A stretch of 64,000 bases of DNA from Eutreptiella sp. 'Long Island Sound 2002' (taxonomy: Eukaryota; Euglenozoa; Euglenophyceae; Eutreptiales; Eutreptiaceae): assembly GCA_964036045.1 (NCBI GenBank), contig OZ038379.1, positions 23,344,152 through 23,408,151 of the forward strand, read 5' to 3'. The notes below the pieces were generated by a model. The model was not told the origin of the DNA. It ran no database searches and saw only the letters and a list, made by a program, of their open reading frames with translations. The first letter of the stretch is position 1, and the number at the start of each line of letters is the position of its first letter. The translations under genes were made by a program, and so were the position numbers. Below, piece by piece: positions 33,991 through 44,671 of this stretch.

Positions 33991-35453
33991 ACCCAGACAC
34001 AGCCTACATCCTCCATTACATCTACTCCTACCTCACACAAGGACAGCCGGAGCAGGGACTCATTGCCAGTTCCCCCCAAGCGAAACACATCATCTCCAAA
34101 GGAACAGGGGTGTACGCCACCCCCGTCCTGCAGCCCACAACCCCAGTGGCCCACCTCACCACGGGCCTCGCCATATACGTCTACCTGCCCATGAACCCAT
34201 GCCGCCTCCCACAACCATCACCAGCGGACCGGCTCTTCTTCACCGACGCCTCAGGCGAATCCGCCCTCACGCCCATCACCGAGGGGGCCACCCTGCAGCT
34301 AACCCACACCGGGGGACACTACCACATGGACCACCACACGGGCCACACCACCTACGGGGCCTCCTCCCACGGGGAGCTAGGGGCCATGGCCGACGCCATC
34401 GCCGAGATCGCGGCCCACCTACCCGCCCACCTTCCGCGCATCGTCCAGGTCTGGTTCGTGGTAGACGCCACTGTCGACACACACCTGCTCCTGCGCATAG
34501 CACGGCCACCACTCCACAAAGCCACCGCGACGAGCCTCGGCACCCAGGCACTGCTGCTCTGGAAAGCCCTTTGCAGCCTTCCCCCCTACGTCCAACTCCA
34601 CATCGTGAAACAAGAGTCCCACAGGCACCAATACGGAAATGGTAAGGTCGACAACCAGGCAGTACACCAGCGCACAACGCACCTGCCAACCCTCCAGATC
34701 CCTGACCTCGGCCGAAAGCACACACACCTCCAACACATACCCCCCGTACCCGAGCCCGGTCAGACCCCGGACTGGGTACCAGAGGACGCCCCCTATTCCT
34801 CCCACGACAGAGCATACCACTACTCCAACCCCATCCAACATCTCGTCCGCGTTCTCGGCGACACAGACAGCCAGGCACACATCCAGGTGCTCCAGGAGAA
34901 ACTGCAAATCCCCCTCTACGACTCAGCACTGCGCCCAGCAAACGTCCCAGCCCACCTCCAAAAACGACGCATCCAGCTGCTCAGGGAGCAACTACCATTC
35001 CTCAGCAAGGTCGCCAGATGGCTCGCCCGCAAGCACATCCACGTCCCAGAAGAATACACCCGTTGCCCGTGCGACCACACCACCCCGGAGGACTGAGAAC
35101 ACTTCAAGAAATGCCCCCTCCATGCAGGCAGAGACACGCTAGTCGGCTGGTCCCCGGCAGAAACCCTACGGCAACACGAAGGCTGGCCAACCCACAGGCA
35201 CGCACACCAGGCCACCGAACACCTCTTCCGGGATCCCCTGGTCAAGGAAGCCACCATGAGAGGGGCGGTGACACAAGCCCTACACCGACACCTCACCAAA
35301 CAAACGGAAAGCCCCATGGAGGCAGCAGCGCACCTCCAGCTAGAAGCAGTCCGCAGAGCAGCGGCCCAAATGGTACACCGCAAACACCTCCTGTTAACTA
35401 TGCGCGACCCCCCACCCCCACAAGGGGGACCGGATACCCACAAGGCGTCCTAG
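33991..35453 (+). pseudogene. LINE ORF2: RNase H and C-terminal zinc finger
   Basis: The frame is open from 33816. RNase H residues seen are Asp in LFFTDASGE (34245-34247), Glu in HGELGAMADA, Asp in FVVDATVDT, and the final block KQESHRHQYGNGKVDNQAV with Asp. It is followed by a C-terminal finger, CPCDHTTPED, then EHFKKC and a His. An in-frame TGA at 35094-35096 interrupts the finger. Reading continues in frame to 35453. An RNase H followed by CX2C-H-C is usual in I/R1-like LINEs. Confidence 0.85.
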
Positions 35454-37626
35454 GGCCATACCCGCAACACCAACCCCACCACTACCAGCGCCACCACCAC
35501 CAGCGGCCCCACCACCACCACCACCAACAACACCCCCACCACTACCACTGCCCACCACCCTACCCCACCGGGCCACACCCCCCCGTGCACAAACAGCACC
35601 AGCGTATGGGATGGCAGTCACCGAGCGCTCCACCCGCATATCCCACCTACCACGAGGGGCCACCCTCCCCGTACCAGCCACCGTATCCCCCCGGCCACCA
35701 CGTCCACGCCGAGGAGGCCCCCCGGACCCCACCCCGCCAGGGACAGTCACTCGACCCATACCACCAGCCGCTGCCGCCACCACACCCCTACGTGGCAGAT
35801 TCATGGAGGACAGGGGACCCCCCCCCCCCCCCAGTACCAGGTGGCACCACGCGAGGCCCCCCAGGACCCGCCGACACCTCCTGACTGGCCCGACTCGAGC
35901 GATGAGGCCCGGTCCGGCAAACAGCAGCGCTCCCGCTCCCCCGCCCGCACGGCACGCTCGCCCCCGGCGCCCACACTCCCCACACCGCCACCGCGCCTCA
36001 ACCACTCACTCGCGCCGCTCCCGCTCCCCAAGGCGCCACCACGACCCCCCGGGGCCCCGCTCCCGCCGCTCCCGCTCCCCCGGGCGCCGCCACGCGCGCC
36101 AACGCCGCCCCATGTCCACCTCCCCCTCCCCCCACGGGCCCCACCGGACTTCTCGCTCCCCCCTCCGCCCATACGCGACCCCCAGGCCCAGCTGCCGCCA
36201 CCACCGCTCCCGCTCCCCCCGGCGCCGCCAGGCACGCCACAGCCGCCCCACGTCCACCTCCCGCTCCCCCCACAGACCCCACTGGGCTCCCCGTTCCCCC
36301 CGCCGCCCATACCCATCCACCACCCCCAGCGCCCGCCACCGCCATTCCCGCGCCCGCAGGCGGCGCCAAGCACGCCACCGCCGCCCCATGTCCACCTCCC
36401 CCTCCCGTTCCCCCCTCCGCCCGTACCCGTCCTCCACCCCCAGCCCCCGCCACCGCCGCTCCCGCTCCCCCAGGCACCGCCACCCCCGCCACCACCGCAG
36501 GTCCACGTCCTCCCCCCGCCGCTCCAGGACCCCGAGCTCGGACCCCTCCCCCCCGAAGGCCCCTGCCCACCTTGCCTGGTGGTCTGTCCACGCGTTGCAG
36601 GAGCTCCGCCGCTGGGTGAAGTGGGCCGGGGGAGCGGGAAGGCGAGAAGGGGTGCACATGGTGCACACGCTGGAGGAGGTGTGCACCCGCACCCCCGCAG
36701 ACCCCAACGAGGCCGCCCCGGAGGCCATCATGCCGCAAGCGGCATGGGAGGCCCTCCTCCGCGATGCGGTCCAGGGCCTCCGCCCCCCCCTACACCCCCC
36801 AAGCCCTCCGCCAATGGCTCCAGGCCACCCACCCCCAGGCCTGGGCCATCGGCGCCCCCCCCCCCACCCCACCACCACCACACCGGGAAGGGGAAGGGCA
36901 AGGGCAAGGGGAGGGCAAGGGACGGAAAGGGACACTCAGGCAAGGGGGCACGGAAAGACCCCAAGTGAGGGGCAGGAGCCGATAGGGACAGGGCACCGAA
37001 AGCGACACAACGTGGGGGCAGGAAACCACCCAAGGACCAGGAAGGGGCAGGAGCGGGGACCGAGGCATAGAGGAGGAGGACACCACGGCAGGCGCCACAA
37101 CCCACACCCAGGAACGGCATACCACGACGGAGGGACCAGCGCCGCCCCACCCCCAGCGAACGCCGCACGACTCCCGGGGACGCACACCCCCAACACGCAC
37201 CGCCGAAGGAAGAGTCGGACGCCGTACGGATTACACCAGCGCACACCCACCAGGCACCGGAAACCACACGGGGGATGGAGGGCTCACCTACACGGGGGGA
37301 ACGGGCTACACCCACAGAGGAAGCCACAGGGAACACCGCCGTGCGGCGCACCACCACGCCCTCACCGCCAGACGACGACCCCAGCCGCCACAAGGGCCAC
37401 CTCACAGGCACCGGAAGAGGACGACGGCACGGCCACAGCACCCAAGGCTAGGGACCGGGACCCCCAGGGGACACGGGACCAAGGCACAGGCCCCCGGGGA
37501 GGGCAACCCCACAGACACCTACCCGATCCACCAGCCCAAGCGGCACGCCCAGGCCCCCACAGCACGGACCCATCGAGCCACCCACACCTAACCGCACCCC
37601 CGAGCCACCAGCCAGCCACACTCTGA
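35454..37626 (+). CDS. RS-repeat / His-Pro-rich reading frame at the LINE 3' side
   Basis: A His/Tyr/Pro-rich stretch to 35884 is followed, in the frame open from 35611 to 37626, by an Arg-Ser domain. About 3.5 units of roughly 38-46 residues each open with RSRSPRRR-type text and hold SPLRPY and TPS boxes (about 36060-36530). After the repeats is a folded-looking segment, AWWSVHALQELRRWVKWAG to WEALLRDAVQGL (about 36570-36780), then a low-complexity basic tail. RS domains are typical of splicing and RNA-binding proteins. I cannot tell whether this is a third LINE product, a transduced host sequence or partly compositional. Opposite-strand and +1 frames here are Pro/Val-rich shadows. Confidence 0.4.
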
Positions 37627-39584
37627 CCCACAATCCGCACGACGACACAGGCCAGGCTGACCTCCACCGACCCACCACGGCACAACACGAGACAGCACGG
37701 CACACCGCACCGCAGCGCGCCACAGTGCAAAGCACCACGACAACGCACCCCAAAGCGCAACACGCCACAGCACGACGCGACGCGACGCGGCACAGAGCGG
37801 CACAACACGGCACGGCTGACCCTAACCTGAAGGACTAACCAAAACAAGCCACCGCACATCCCGGAAGGCGCCGCACCAGCACGCCACACACCGGCACCGC
37901 GGGCCACACACGGGGCCACCGCGCGCCCGGCAACAAAGGTGGTGGTCCACCCAGAAGGTTAAAACCGGCACCGCGGAGGAGAAAGGACACCGACAACCCC
38001 AGCCCCCTAACCCAGAGCCACACGAAGCCGCCTGGCGCAGCCGCCCAGCCGGCAGAGCCAGGACCTAACCCGGCAGGAAGGGGCGCCGAGCCCAACCTGT
38101 ACATAACCCACCAAACCCATGGGGCCGGGACGCGGCCAAGCAGAACGCAACCGCCAACAGCAACCCAGAAGAGGACACAGTATGCGGGCCAGTGCGTGCG
38201 CCAGCCCAGGGAGGGCAGAGGGAGGAATAGGCAGACCGCCCCCCCCAAAAAAAACCAGGAGGGGAGGGGAAACTGCCCGCCAACACCACAAGGGGCGGCC
38301 AAACCCCCCACCCAGAAGGCACCGAGACAGGACCCCCAAAGGGGCACAGGGGGACCATCCATCCGAAACCGGCAACACCAAGCCAGGAACAGCGGCCCAG
38401 CGGGGGAAGGGACACCCAAAACGCGCAGACACACACCACGCTGGGACGAGAAAAGAAAAAGAGCAAGCAACCCAGCCCAAAAGAGAGGGGATGGGGGGGA
38501 CAGGGAACACAAGGCCCGGGACAAGGACAGCCAGCGACCAACACCACAAAGCTAAAGCAAGAAACGCAAAAAAAAAACACGGCCCGACAACCCAACCAAG
38601 AAGAGCGGGGCACAGCCGAGACCCGGGCCCAGCACGCACAGGCACACAGCACAGCCCAGCCAGGAAAGGCGGGGAACAAGCAGGGCGCGCGCACAAACAC
38701 ACACCCCCGCACAGCACCCCCAACCAGGAGGTGCAGAAGACCACGCGGGACGGGCGCACGATCACACACACACCCCAACACCCCCCCAAGGAGTGGCGGG
38801 GCGCAGCCGAAACCCAGGCCCCAGCACGCACGCCCACGGTGCACACCGGAACCGGAAACGGCGGGGTGCAGGCGGAGCGCGCACGCAACCACGCGCGTCC
38901 CATATCTGCAACCACGAAAGGTGGGGTGCAGGCCGAAACCCAAGCCCAACCACGAACAGCACAAACCCCAGCCGGCAAAAGAGGGACGACGCCACAAACC
39001 GTACCCAAACACACCCGCCCAAGACCCCAGCCAGGACTGGCGGGGTTACCGAAACCCACACCCAACCGCAACCCGGACCCAAACACAAGCACCACACAAC
39101 AGTAGGAAACCCAGTGTCCAAAGCCCGGGCACTGAGGCAGCCCGTGCCATGCAGCTGGCCCGGCCAAACAAGATCCGGAGCCCGGGGGCAAGGCTGCATC
39201 CTAAGGCCTGCGCTGCTTTGGGACTCGAGGCGGAGCGTGCGACACCCAAGCGCCTCGGAACCCTAGTACCAAGAACGTGCATGCATGCCTTGGGAACGGG
39301 ATACACCAGGAAGTCCGGTGAACCTCTAGGGTTCCGCCCAAAGGAGGGGACGTGCGCAAGCATGGGGGCACACCCTCCCGGCGAGACAAGCACGTCACAC
39401 CGGCGGCGATCAGCCCTCCCGGTGTTGCCCGGGGCCGTTTTGTTGGGGGCCAACAGTCAGGTCTAGCGGGATGTAAGCCGCCTCCCCTCTTCATGCGCGG
39501 AGCCTCTTCTTGTTCGTCACAGGGGCGACGCCAGGGGGAACCATGGGGCGCCTCTCCACGACCGAGTGCACCTACCTACCTACC
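37627..39584 (+). mobile_element. LINE 3' region and ACCT-repeat tail
   Basis: It is C/A/G-rich and contains more CCAGGAGTGGCG-like motifs (near 38615, 38660, 38790 and 39030). From 39110 the sequence is less repetitive. It ends with three ACCT repeats and CTCTCAG at 39571-39590. LINEs often end in short tandem repeats. No protein is supported. Confidence 0.5.
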
Positions 39585-41427
39585 TCTCAGTTTATAGAGG
39601 GGAAGTCGCGCCCTCTTTGCAGTTTGCATCGACATAAAGTCGCTAGTCGCTCCACAGTCGACCAACAGTTCCACGCTGGAGTCAAAGGAGTCGTCACGAC
39701 ATGCGCAAATGCACCCTCAAACCGTGAACAGAGACGCATGCTCAGGTTTGGTTCCTTCAACATTGACACCTCCAAGTGTCGAATTCGTTCCGGGTTTATT
39801 GGTCCTGGTGGTGGTGTTCAGCTCTTCTCAAGGACGTCCGCCACCAGGTCTTCGGAATTGTTTTCTAGGCCGTTGTAGGCCTTTCTCTGCTCTTGCAGCG
39901 GGATGGAAACCGTCCCTTGCTGTCTCGACTTTGATCTCGTCTCGGTGTGTTCGACCTTGATTCCTGACGTTCTCGTCCTCGGGATGGCGGTCGACCTTTT
40001 GGACAGTCACGGGCCAAGTGGCCTTGTTCACCACAATTGTAGCAACGCCTAGTTTCTCAACCATCTTGGCGCCCACCATGTTGGCGTCCGAACCGTTCAC
40101 CAATGTAGGCATGTAGCTCTTCTCGGAGCTTGGCAATTGCATCGAGGTTCACGGCTCTGCCACAGTCGAAGCCGTGGGCGCTGCAGCTGGAGTCGGCATG
40201 GGATTGACGTGTGGCGTTGGCATAGGGTCCGATGGGAACGTGGAAGTCGAAGTAGGTGGAACCATCATAGCCAGGGGTCTCGACACTGCAGGACCCAGAG
40301 TGCGATCTGATGTCGTTCTTGATGCGTTCTGTACCTCTTCGAGCTGATACCCAGCCGCAATGTAGGCTTCCGCGATGGGCTCTACCAAGGTATCGAATCG
40401 AAATGGTCTATCAGACCACCATCTCGAAGGGACTTCAACGATGTACTGCCCACGAACAGCGTCATTCGACAAACCTTCAACAAATCGAGAGCTGACGAGG
40501 TAACCCATCTGGAGGTCACTGGTGTTAACCTTCGACTTGATAACGCAAGTACAAAATTCCCGAACGTAATCTGCATGTCGAGGGAACTCGCTGTCTTTCA
40601 AGCTCAACATCCTCGACAAATACACTGGCTCATGGGATATGCAGTCGAAACGTTGGCCTGACACACACATGAGCTCGAACCAGTCATCCTGTACAGCCTT
40701 CGTCAAGCTATGATAATACTCGGCAGCATCACCATCGAGGAGGAAGGACATGGTTGCCGCCTGATCGACGGGTGAGGTGATATCCGACAGGGTGAAGGCT
40801 CGTAACCAATCCTCCTTCCATGTTCGAAACTCCCCACATCCAGGTCTTCCAGAGAACCTCTTGACCAGTTTATTCAGGCGCTCGACACGGCGTCCCAAAA
40901 TCTCTTGTGTAGGAGCACGTTGGACTGCGAACTGATGTGCTGGATGTGGTTCGAAGGCAGGTGGTTGTGGATGGGGCTGTGGTTGTGGTTGTGGAAACTG
41001 GATGTTGTTCGAAGGTGGTTGACTCGAAGTTCCTACAAACTCGTTGAGCAGGGGATAAACATTGCGACAATTCATGCTCTACGCGTCGAAGTTCGTTTGC
41101 AGCAGTTTGAGTTGCATTTTCCGTCGAGGACTGCAAGGCGTCGACTCGCTGACCAGTTGCTGCAGTAGCACTTGCTGCTGTTGCCTGCAATGCATCGATG
41201 CGTTGTTCCAATTCGATAACTTTGGCTTGAGTATCTGGAAGCTTCTGCAAACAGCTGTGAAGATCACGAGAGAGACATGGGAACCACTCGCTTTCTCGAC
41301 TAGCGATGCGCTCTGCGATGAACGTTTCTAACGAAATGGAAAATTCGTGATGCAAGGGTGAATCACTTCGAAACAGACTGTCTCTGATGAAGTGCAGCAT
41401 AGCTGCATCGTCGAAGGACCACTCCAT
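39585..41427 (-). pseudogene. Ty3/gypsy gag, zinc knuckle and start of protease (5' half)
   Basis: Read on the minus strand from the Met at 41427. An N-terminal segment has a coiled coil (heptads around VIELEQRIDAL) and frameshifts near 41.05 kb into a Pro/Gln-rich linker. A retrotransposon capsid follows (GEFRTWKEDWLRAF to FVEGLSNDAVRG). That frame ends in TGA at 40149. The knuckle CYNCGEQGHLARDC (40044-40003) is in another phase. The protease LLVDCGATSDFMS (near 39655) is back in the first phase, so frameshifts flank the knuckle. The sequence stops at 39585 inside the protease, exactly where the plus-strand half at 3847 resumes. Confidence 0.88.
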
Positions 41428-41489
41428 TGTAGATCGAAATCCAAATCAAGTTGACGGCGTCGAAGATTGATCTCCAATTGATATCCCCG

Positions 41490-41507
41490 CCACCCGGCTG
41501 GCTACCA
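41490..41507 (-). other. Putative primer-binding site of the gypsy element
   Basis: Two bases after the LTR end, the minus strand reads TGGTAGCCAGCCGGGTGG, starting with the TGG expected opposite a tRNA CCA end. The tRNA species is not recognised. Confidence 0.55.
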
Positions 41508-41509
41508 CT

Positions 41510-41797
41510 TGTTGTGGTTTGTTTCTTGGGAACTCGACTTGTACTCTTGTACCTCTTTGTTTCGGGAAATCTGAAATCCCAAATCCCAAATTGACAAACC
41601 TCGCAGGATCTTTAGACGGGGCAACAACAATAACACAATCTCGAAGACATAAACCCTGTTCAGAGATCGAAGTATCTTACAGCGCTCATTCACAGTTGGC
41701 ATTCGATGCTTCTTTATCATTCACAGACTGCAGTGCGATTGCAACTGCGACTTGCGACTTGCGCGCTGCTGCGCTGCTGCTGTTCGAAGCCATAACA
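41510..41797 (-). repeat. 5' LTR of the gypsy element (288 bp)
   Basis: On the minus strand it starts TGTTATGG and ends CCACAACA, giving TG...CA ends with an inverted TGTT/AACA. A primer site and gag follow at the expected distances. These boundaries are inferred from the termini, because the partner LTR is not in the window. Confidence 0.65.
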
Positions 41798-42282
41798 CCC
41801 TACCCCCCCCGAACCCCCCCCCCCAACCACCCCCCCCTGGCCCCCCCCCCCTACCTTCGGCTTGCTTCGCTCGACGCGGGGGCCGACCCCAGCACCCCCC
41901 CTTAAATAACATGACTCCTGCGGTAGCCATAGACCGCCTTTTCTGTGCACCACCTTGTGTGTGCACCGCCTTCTGTGTGTACCGCCTTGCCTGCGACCCC
42001 TTAAATAACAAGACTCTTGCGGTGGCCAGAAGCCGCGTTTTGTGTGTTCCGCCTTGTGTGTGCACCGCCTTCTGTGTGTACTGCCTTGCCTGTGTGGTGT
42101 CCCTGGGAAGGGGGTACCAGGAACCTCCCCCCAAAAATAGGGTGCCCCCCCCCCCTCCCCGAGCCCTCTAATTGGTGTACCGGGTACCCGGGGTTGTTCG
42201 GGTAATAGAATCATCGGACGGCCGCGTCACTTTTTTTTGAAAGTTTCCACATGGACATTTTTCCATTTAGGTTCCCAACCAC
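41798..42282. repeat. C-rich tract and left outer arm of the inverted duplication
   Basis: Bases 41798-41870 are near-pure C with scattered A/T. From 41903 the block TTAAATAACATGACTCC and CACACAAGGCGG-type 16-mers (here as ACCGCCTTNTGTGTG) appear. A GTGTCCCTGGGAAGGGGGTA block lies near 42098. The same three blocks occur, inverted, at 46.0-46.4 kb. No gene is seen. Confidence 0.7.
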
Positions 42283-42572
42283 TTCCTGAGTACTTCCTGA
42301 CTACTTCCTGATTCACTTTCTGATCGGAAAGGGGATCATGAATATAGATCTTGACCACACTTCCTGATCAGAAAGTACTTGCTGAATCCACTTCCTACAA
42401 CACTTCCTCATTGTGCATTGTGTTTTGCTGTGCGGAGGTCGGTTTTGGTTTACGTTACAAATTCAAACGAACACCAAGTTATGCAGTGGCATTTGCAATC
42501 ATTCTTCGCTATTCCTTCACACACAACACTCTTCCTTCCCCCTCAAACCTCCCTTCTCTTTTGTTATTGAAC
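42283..42572 (+). promoter_or_regulatory. Cluster of ACTTCCTGA motifs upstream of a Cys-rich gene
   Basis: At least six copies of ACTTCCTGA or ACTTCCTNA lie between 42283 and 42425, upstream of the Met at 42573. The inverted counterpart TCAGGAAGT is repeated at 45725-45800, upstream of the opposed gene copy. ACTTCC is the core bound by ETS-like factors in animals. A promoter role is inference from position. Confidence 0.35.
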
Positions 42573-43131
42573 ATGTCCACAGTCCCCCCCGTCGTTTCAC
42601 AGTGGCTCTCCGCCGCCGCGGAGCGAGCCGGCACGCGGACCATATCGCCCGCGCAAGGGGATAAGGAAGACCCCGTCATGTACCAGTTCATCGTGTGCCT
42701 CCACCTTCCCTTTTGGGCACAGCCGGATCAGCAAGGTACAACGTTGAATACCAAGCCGCGTTGCTCAATGGAGAGGTGTCCGAAGCAGCCAACGACCACC
42801 TGCTTTCTTTGCAACCTGAGTCCGTTGTGCAAGGATCATTCGGCCCTCTTATGCCCGGGGTGCTACCAGCTTCAACCACGTCAGCAGGAGGAACAGCAGG
42901 CAACGGACACCAGCAGTGCCGACAAAGTGATGTCCTTGGATTGTGGGATCACATGCTACATGCCGGTGGACGTCGCAGCCTTGTACCTTTTGCTACACGC
43001 CTTGCCTGCGCCGCCTCCCATGCCCTTTCGTGTGGATGTACCTCTCCCCACTGTTAAGCCCAATGACTGTCCAGTGCGAGAGTGGGTTCACGAGGCCGAG
43101 TACCTGCCATCCCCCAGCAACAAGGACCTGA
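42573..43131 (+). pseudogene. Cys-rich zinc-binding protein, 3'-truncated copy
   Basis: From the Met at 42573 (MSTVPPVVSQW) the frame encodes RCSMERC, then CFLC, LCKDH and CPGC within about 40 residues. This is a compact Cys/His array of the B-box or cross-brace kind. A second conserved region, CGITCYMPVDVAALYLLL to WVHEAEYLPSPSNKDL, follows. At about 43131 the text switches to the inverted-repeat arm and stops at 43154, whereas the opposed copy (minus strand, 45373-44672) continues for about another 100 codons. I do not recognise the family. Confidence 0.6.
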
Positions 43132-43135
43132 CGGA

Positions 43136-43344
43136 AGTGGCGTCAGGAACATGATCCTGATCAAGATCCTGATCCTGATGCAACTTCCTGATTGGGGATC
43201 CTGATCAGGAAAAGGTTGCTGAATGCACATCCTGACTGCAGTTCCTGATCTTTCTGTCTGGTCCGTCTGTCTGTCTGTCTGTCCGTCTGGTGGTCTGTCT
43301 GTCTGTCCGTCTGGTCTGTCTGGTCTGTCTGTCTGTCTGGTCTA

Positions 43345-43393
<49 letters not shown>

Positions 43394-43398
43394 GTCTG

Positions 43399-43450
<52 letters not shown>

Positions 43451-43779
43451 GGTGTGGTCTCGTCTGTCTGTCTGTCTGGTCTGTCTGTCTGTTTGGTCTG
43501 TGTCTGTCTGTCGGTCTGGTCTGGTCTGTCTGTATGTCTGACAAAAAACACAAGGAAGAATGCAGAAAAAAAAACTGACTGCAACCCCCCCCCCCTTGCA
43601 GACATCTGACTGCAGCCCCCACTCCCAGAAAAAAATCTGACTGCCACCCCCCCCCCCCCCCTGCTGCAGGTGTTGCAGACAGACAGACCAGACCAGACAG
43701 ACAGACAAACAAACAGACCAGACCAGACCAGACCAGTCAGACAGACCAGACCAGACAGACAGACAGACCGACCAGACAC

Positions 43780-43829
<50 letters not shown>

Positions 43830-43912
43830 CAGACCAGACAGACAGACCAGACCAGACTAGACAGACAGACACAGACCAGACAGACAGACAGACAGACAGA
43901 CCAGACCAGACC

Positions 43913-43943
<31 letters not shown>

Positions 43944-43975
43944 GAGACAGACAGACCAGACAGACCAGACAGACC

Positions 43976-44010
<35 letters not shown>

Positions 44011-44042
44011 GAGACAGACAGACCAGACAGACCAGACAGACC

Positions 44043-44077
<35 letters not shown>

Positions 44078-44279
44078 GAGACAGACAGACCAGACAGACC
44101 AGACAGACCAGACAGACAGACAGACAGACCATACAGACAGACAGACAGACAGAGCAGACAGAAGGATCATGAACTACAGTCAGGATGTGCATTCAGCAAC
44201 CTTTTCCTGATCAGGATCCCCAATCAGAAAGTTGCATCAGGATCAGGATCCTGATCAGGATCATGTTCCTGACGCCACT
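43136..44279. repeat. 1.14-kb cruciform: 121-bp arms with (GTCT)n and (AGAC)n
   Basis: Arms 43136-43256 and 44159-44279 are inverted copies, from AGTGGCGTCAGGAAC inward through CCTGATCAGGATC motifs. Inside, 43257-43541 is mainly (GTCT)n and 43681-44155 is mainly (AGAC)n, its complement. The loop is only about 140 bp (43542-43680), with two C runs. The whole could fold into one hairpin. The long frames here are repeat artefacts. Confidence 0.95.
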
Positions 44280-44355
44280 CCCTGATTGGGGATCCTGATC
44301 AGGAACAGGGTCCTGAATGCACATCTTGACTGTGGTTCCTGATCTGCAAATACCC
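44280..44355 (+). repeat. Direct extra copy of the cruciform arm
   Basis: Bases 44280-44347 repeat 43184-43256 in the same orientation (CCTGATTGGGGATCCTGATC, then CTGAATGCACATC). Confidence 0.8.
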
Positions 44356-44620
44356 CTGCTTTGGGGCACAGCACCCGGCAAATTCTAATATTTAGGACTG
44401 CAACAATCCGAAAACCCGAACTAGCCCCTTTATCTGCTTTGGGGCACAGCACCAAGCAAATTCTAATACTTAGCCCTGCAACAATCCAAAGACCCGAACT
44501 AGCCCCTTTATCTGCTTTGGGGCACAGCACCAGGCAAATTCTAATATTTAGAACTGCAACAATCAAAAGACCCGAACTAGCCCCTTTATCTGCTTTGGGG
44601 CACAGCAATAGTCAAATTCT
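44356..44620 (+). repeat. 78-bp tandem repeat, about 3.4 copies
   Basis: CTGCTTTGGGGCACAGC starts at 44356, 44434, 44512 and 44590, a period of exactly 78 bp. Units differ at only a few positions. Confidence 0.95.
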
Positions 44621-44671
44621 GTGAGAGCAAAGCAAGGTGGAGAATTAGGCATGAGACCCACAATGTCACAC

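Larger units (their letters stand above)
21302..39584 (+). mobile_element. Very large LINE (EN-RT-RNase H clade), decayed
   Basis: In order: a C/A-rich 5' region (more of it at 1211-3846), an AlkB-like fragment, ORF1, endonuclease, RT, RNase H with CCHC finger, an RS-repeat frame and a 3' region ending in ACCT repeats at 39571-39584. The 14 bases after the tail (39585-39598) recur at 3847-3860 with one mismatch, as expected of a LINE target duplication. It carries stops TGA 29197, TAG 31854, TAA 32119 and TGA 35094, plus several frameshifts. If both parts belong to one copy, the LINE is about 21 kb, far above the usual 4-8 kb; internal insertions or satellite growth may explain part of this. 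Confidence 0.7.

Noticed and set aside
37835-39466. Long minus-strand frames (229-394 codons) rich in Cys/Trp/Pro/Val and plus-strand Pro/Arg frames
   Set aside because: They run opposite to the LINE through C/A/G-rich repeats, with no domain and no codon preference.
43257-44155. CRISPR-like array
   Set aside because: It is a simple tetranucleotide repeat with no spacers of constant length, in a eukaryotic context.
43205-44254. Frames of 194-321 codons encoding Cys-Leu-Ser-Val or Asp-Arg-Gln-Thr repeats
   Set aside because: These are translations of GTCT/AGAC tetranucleotide repeats.
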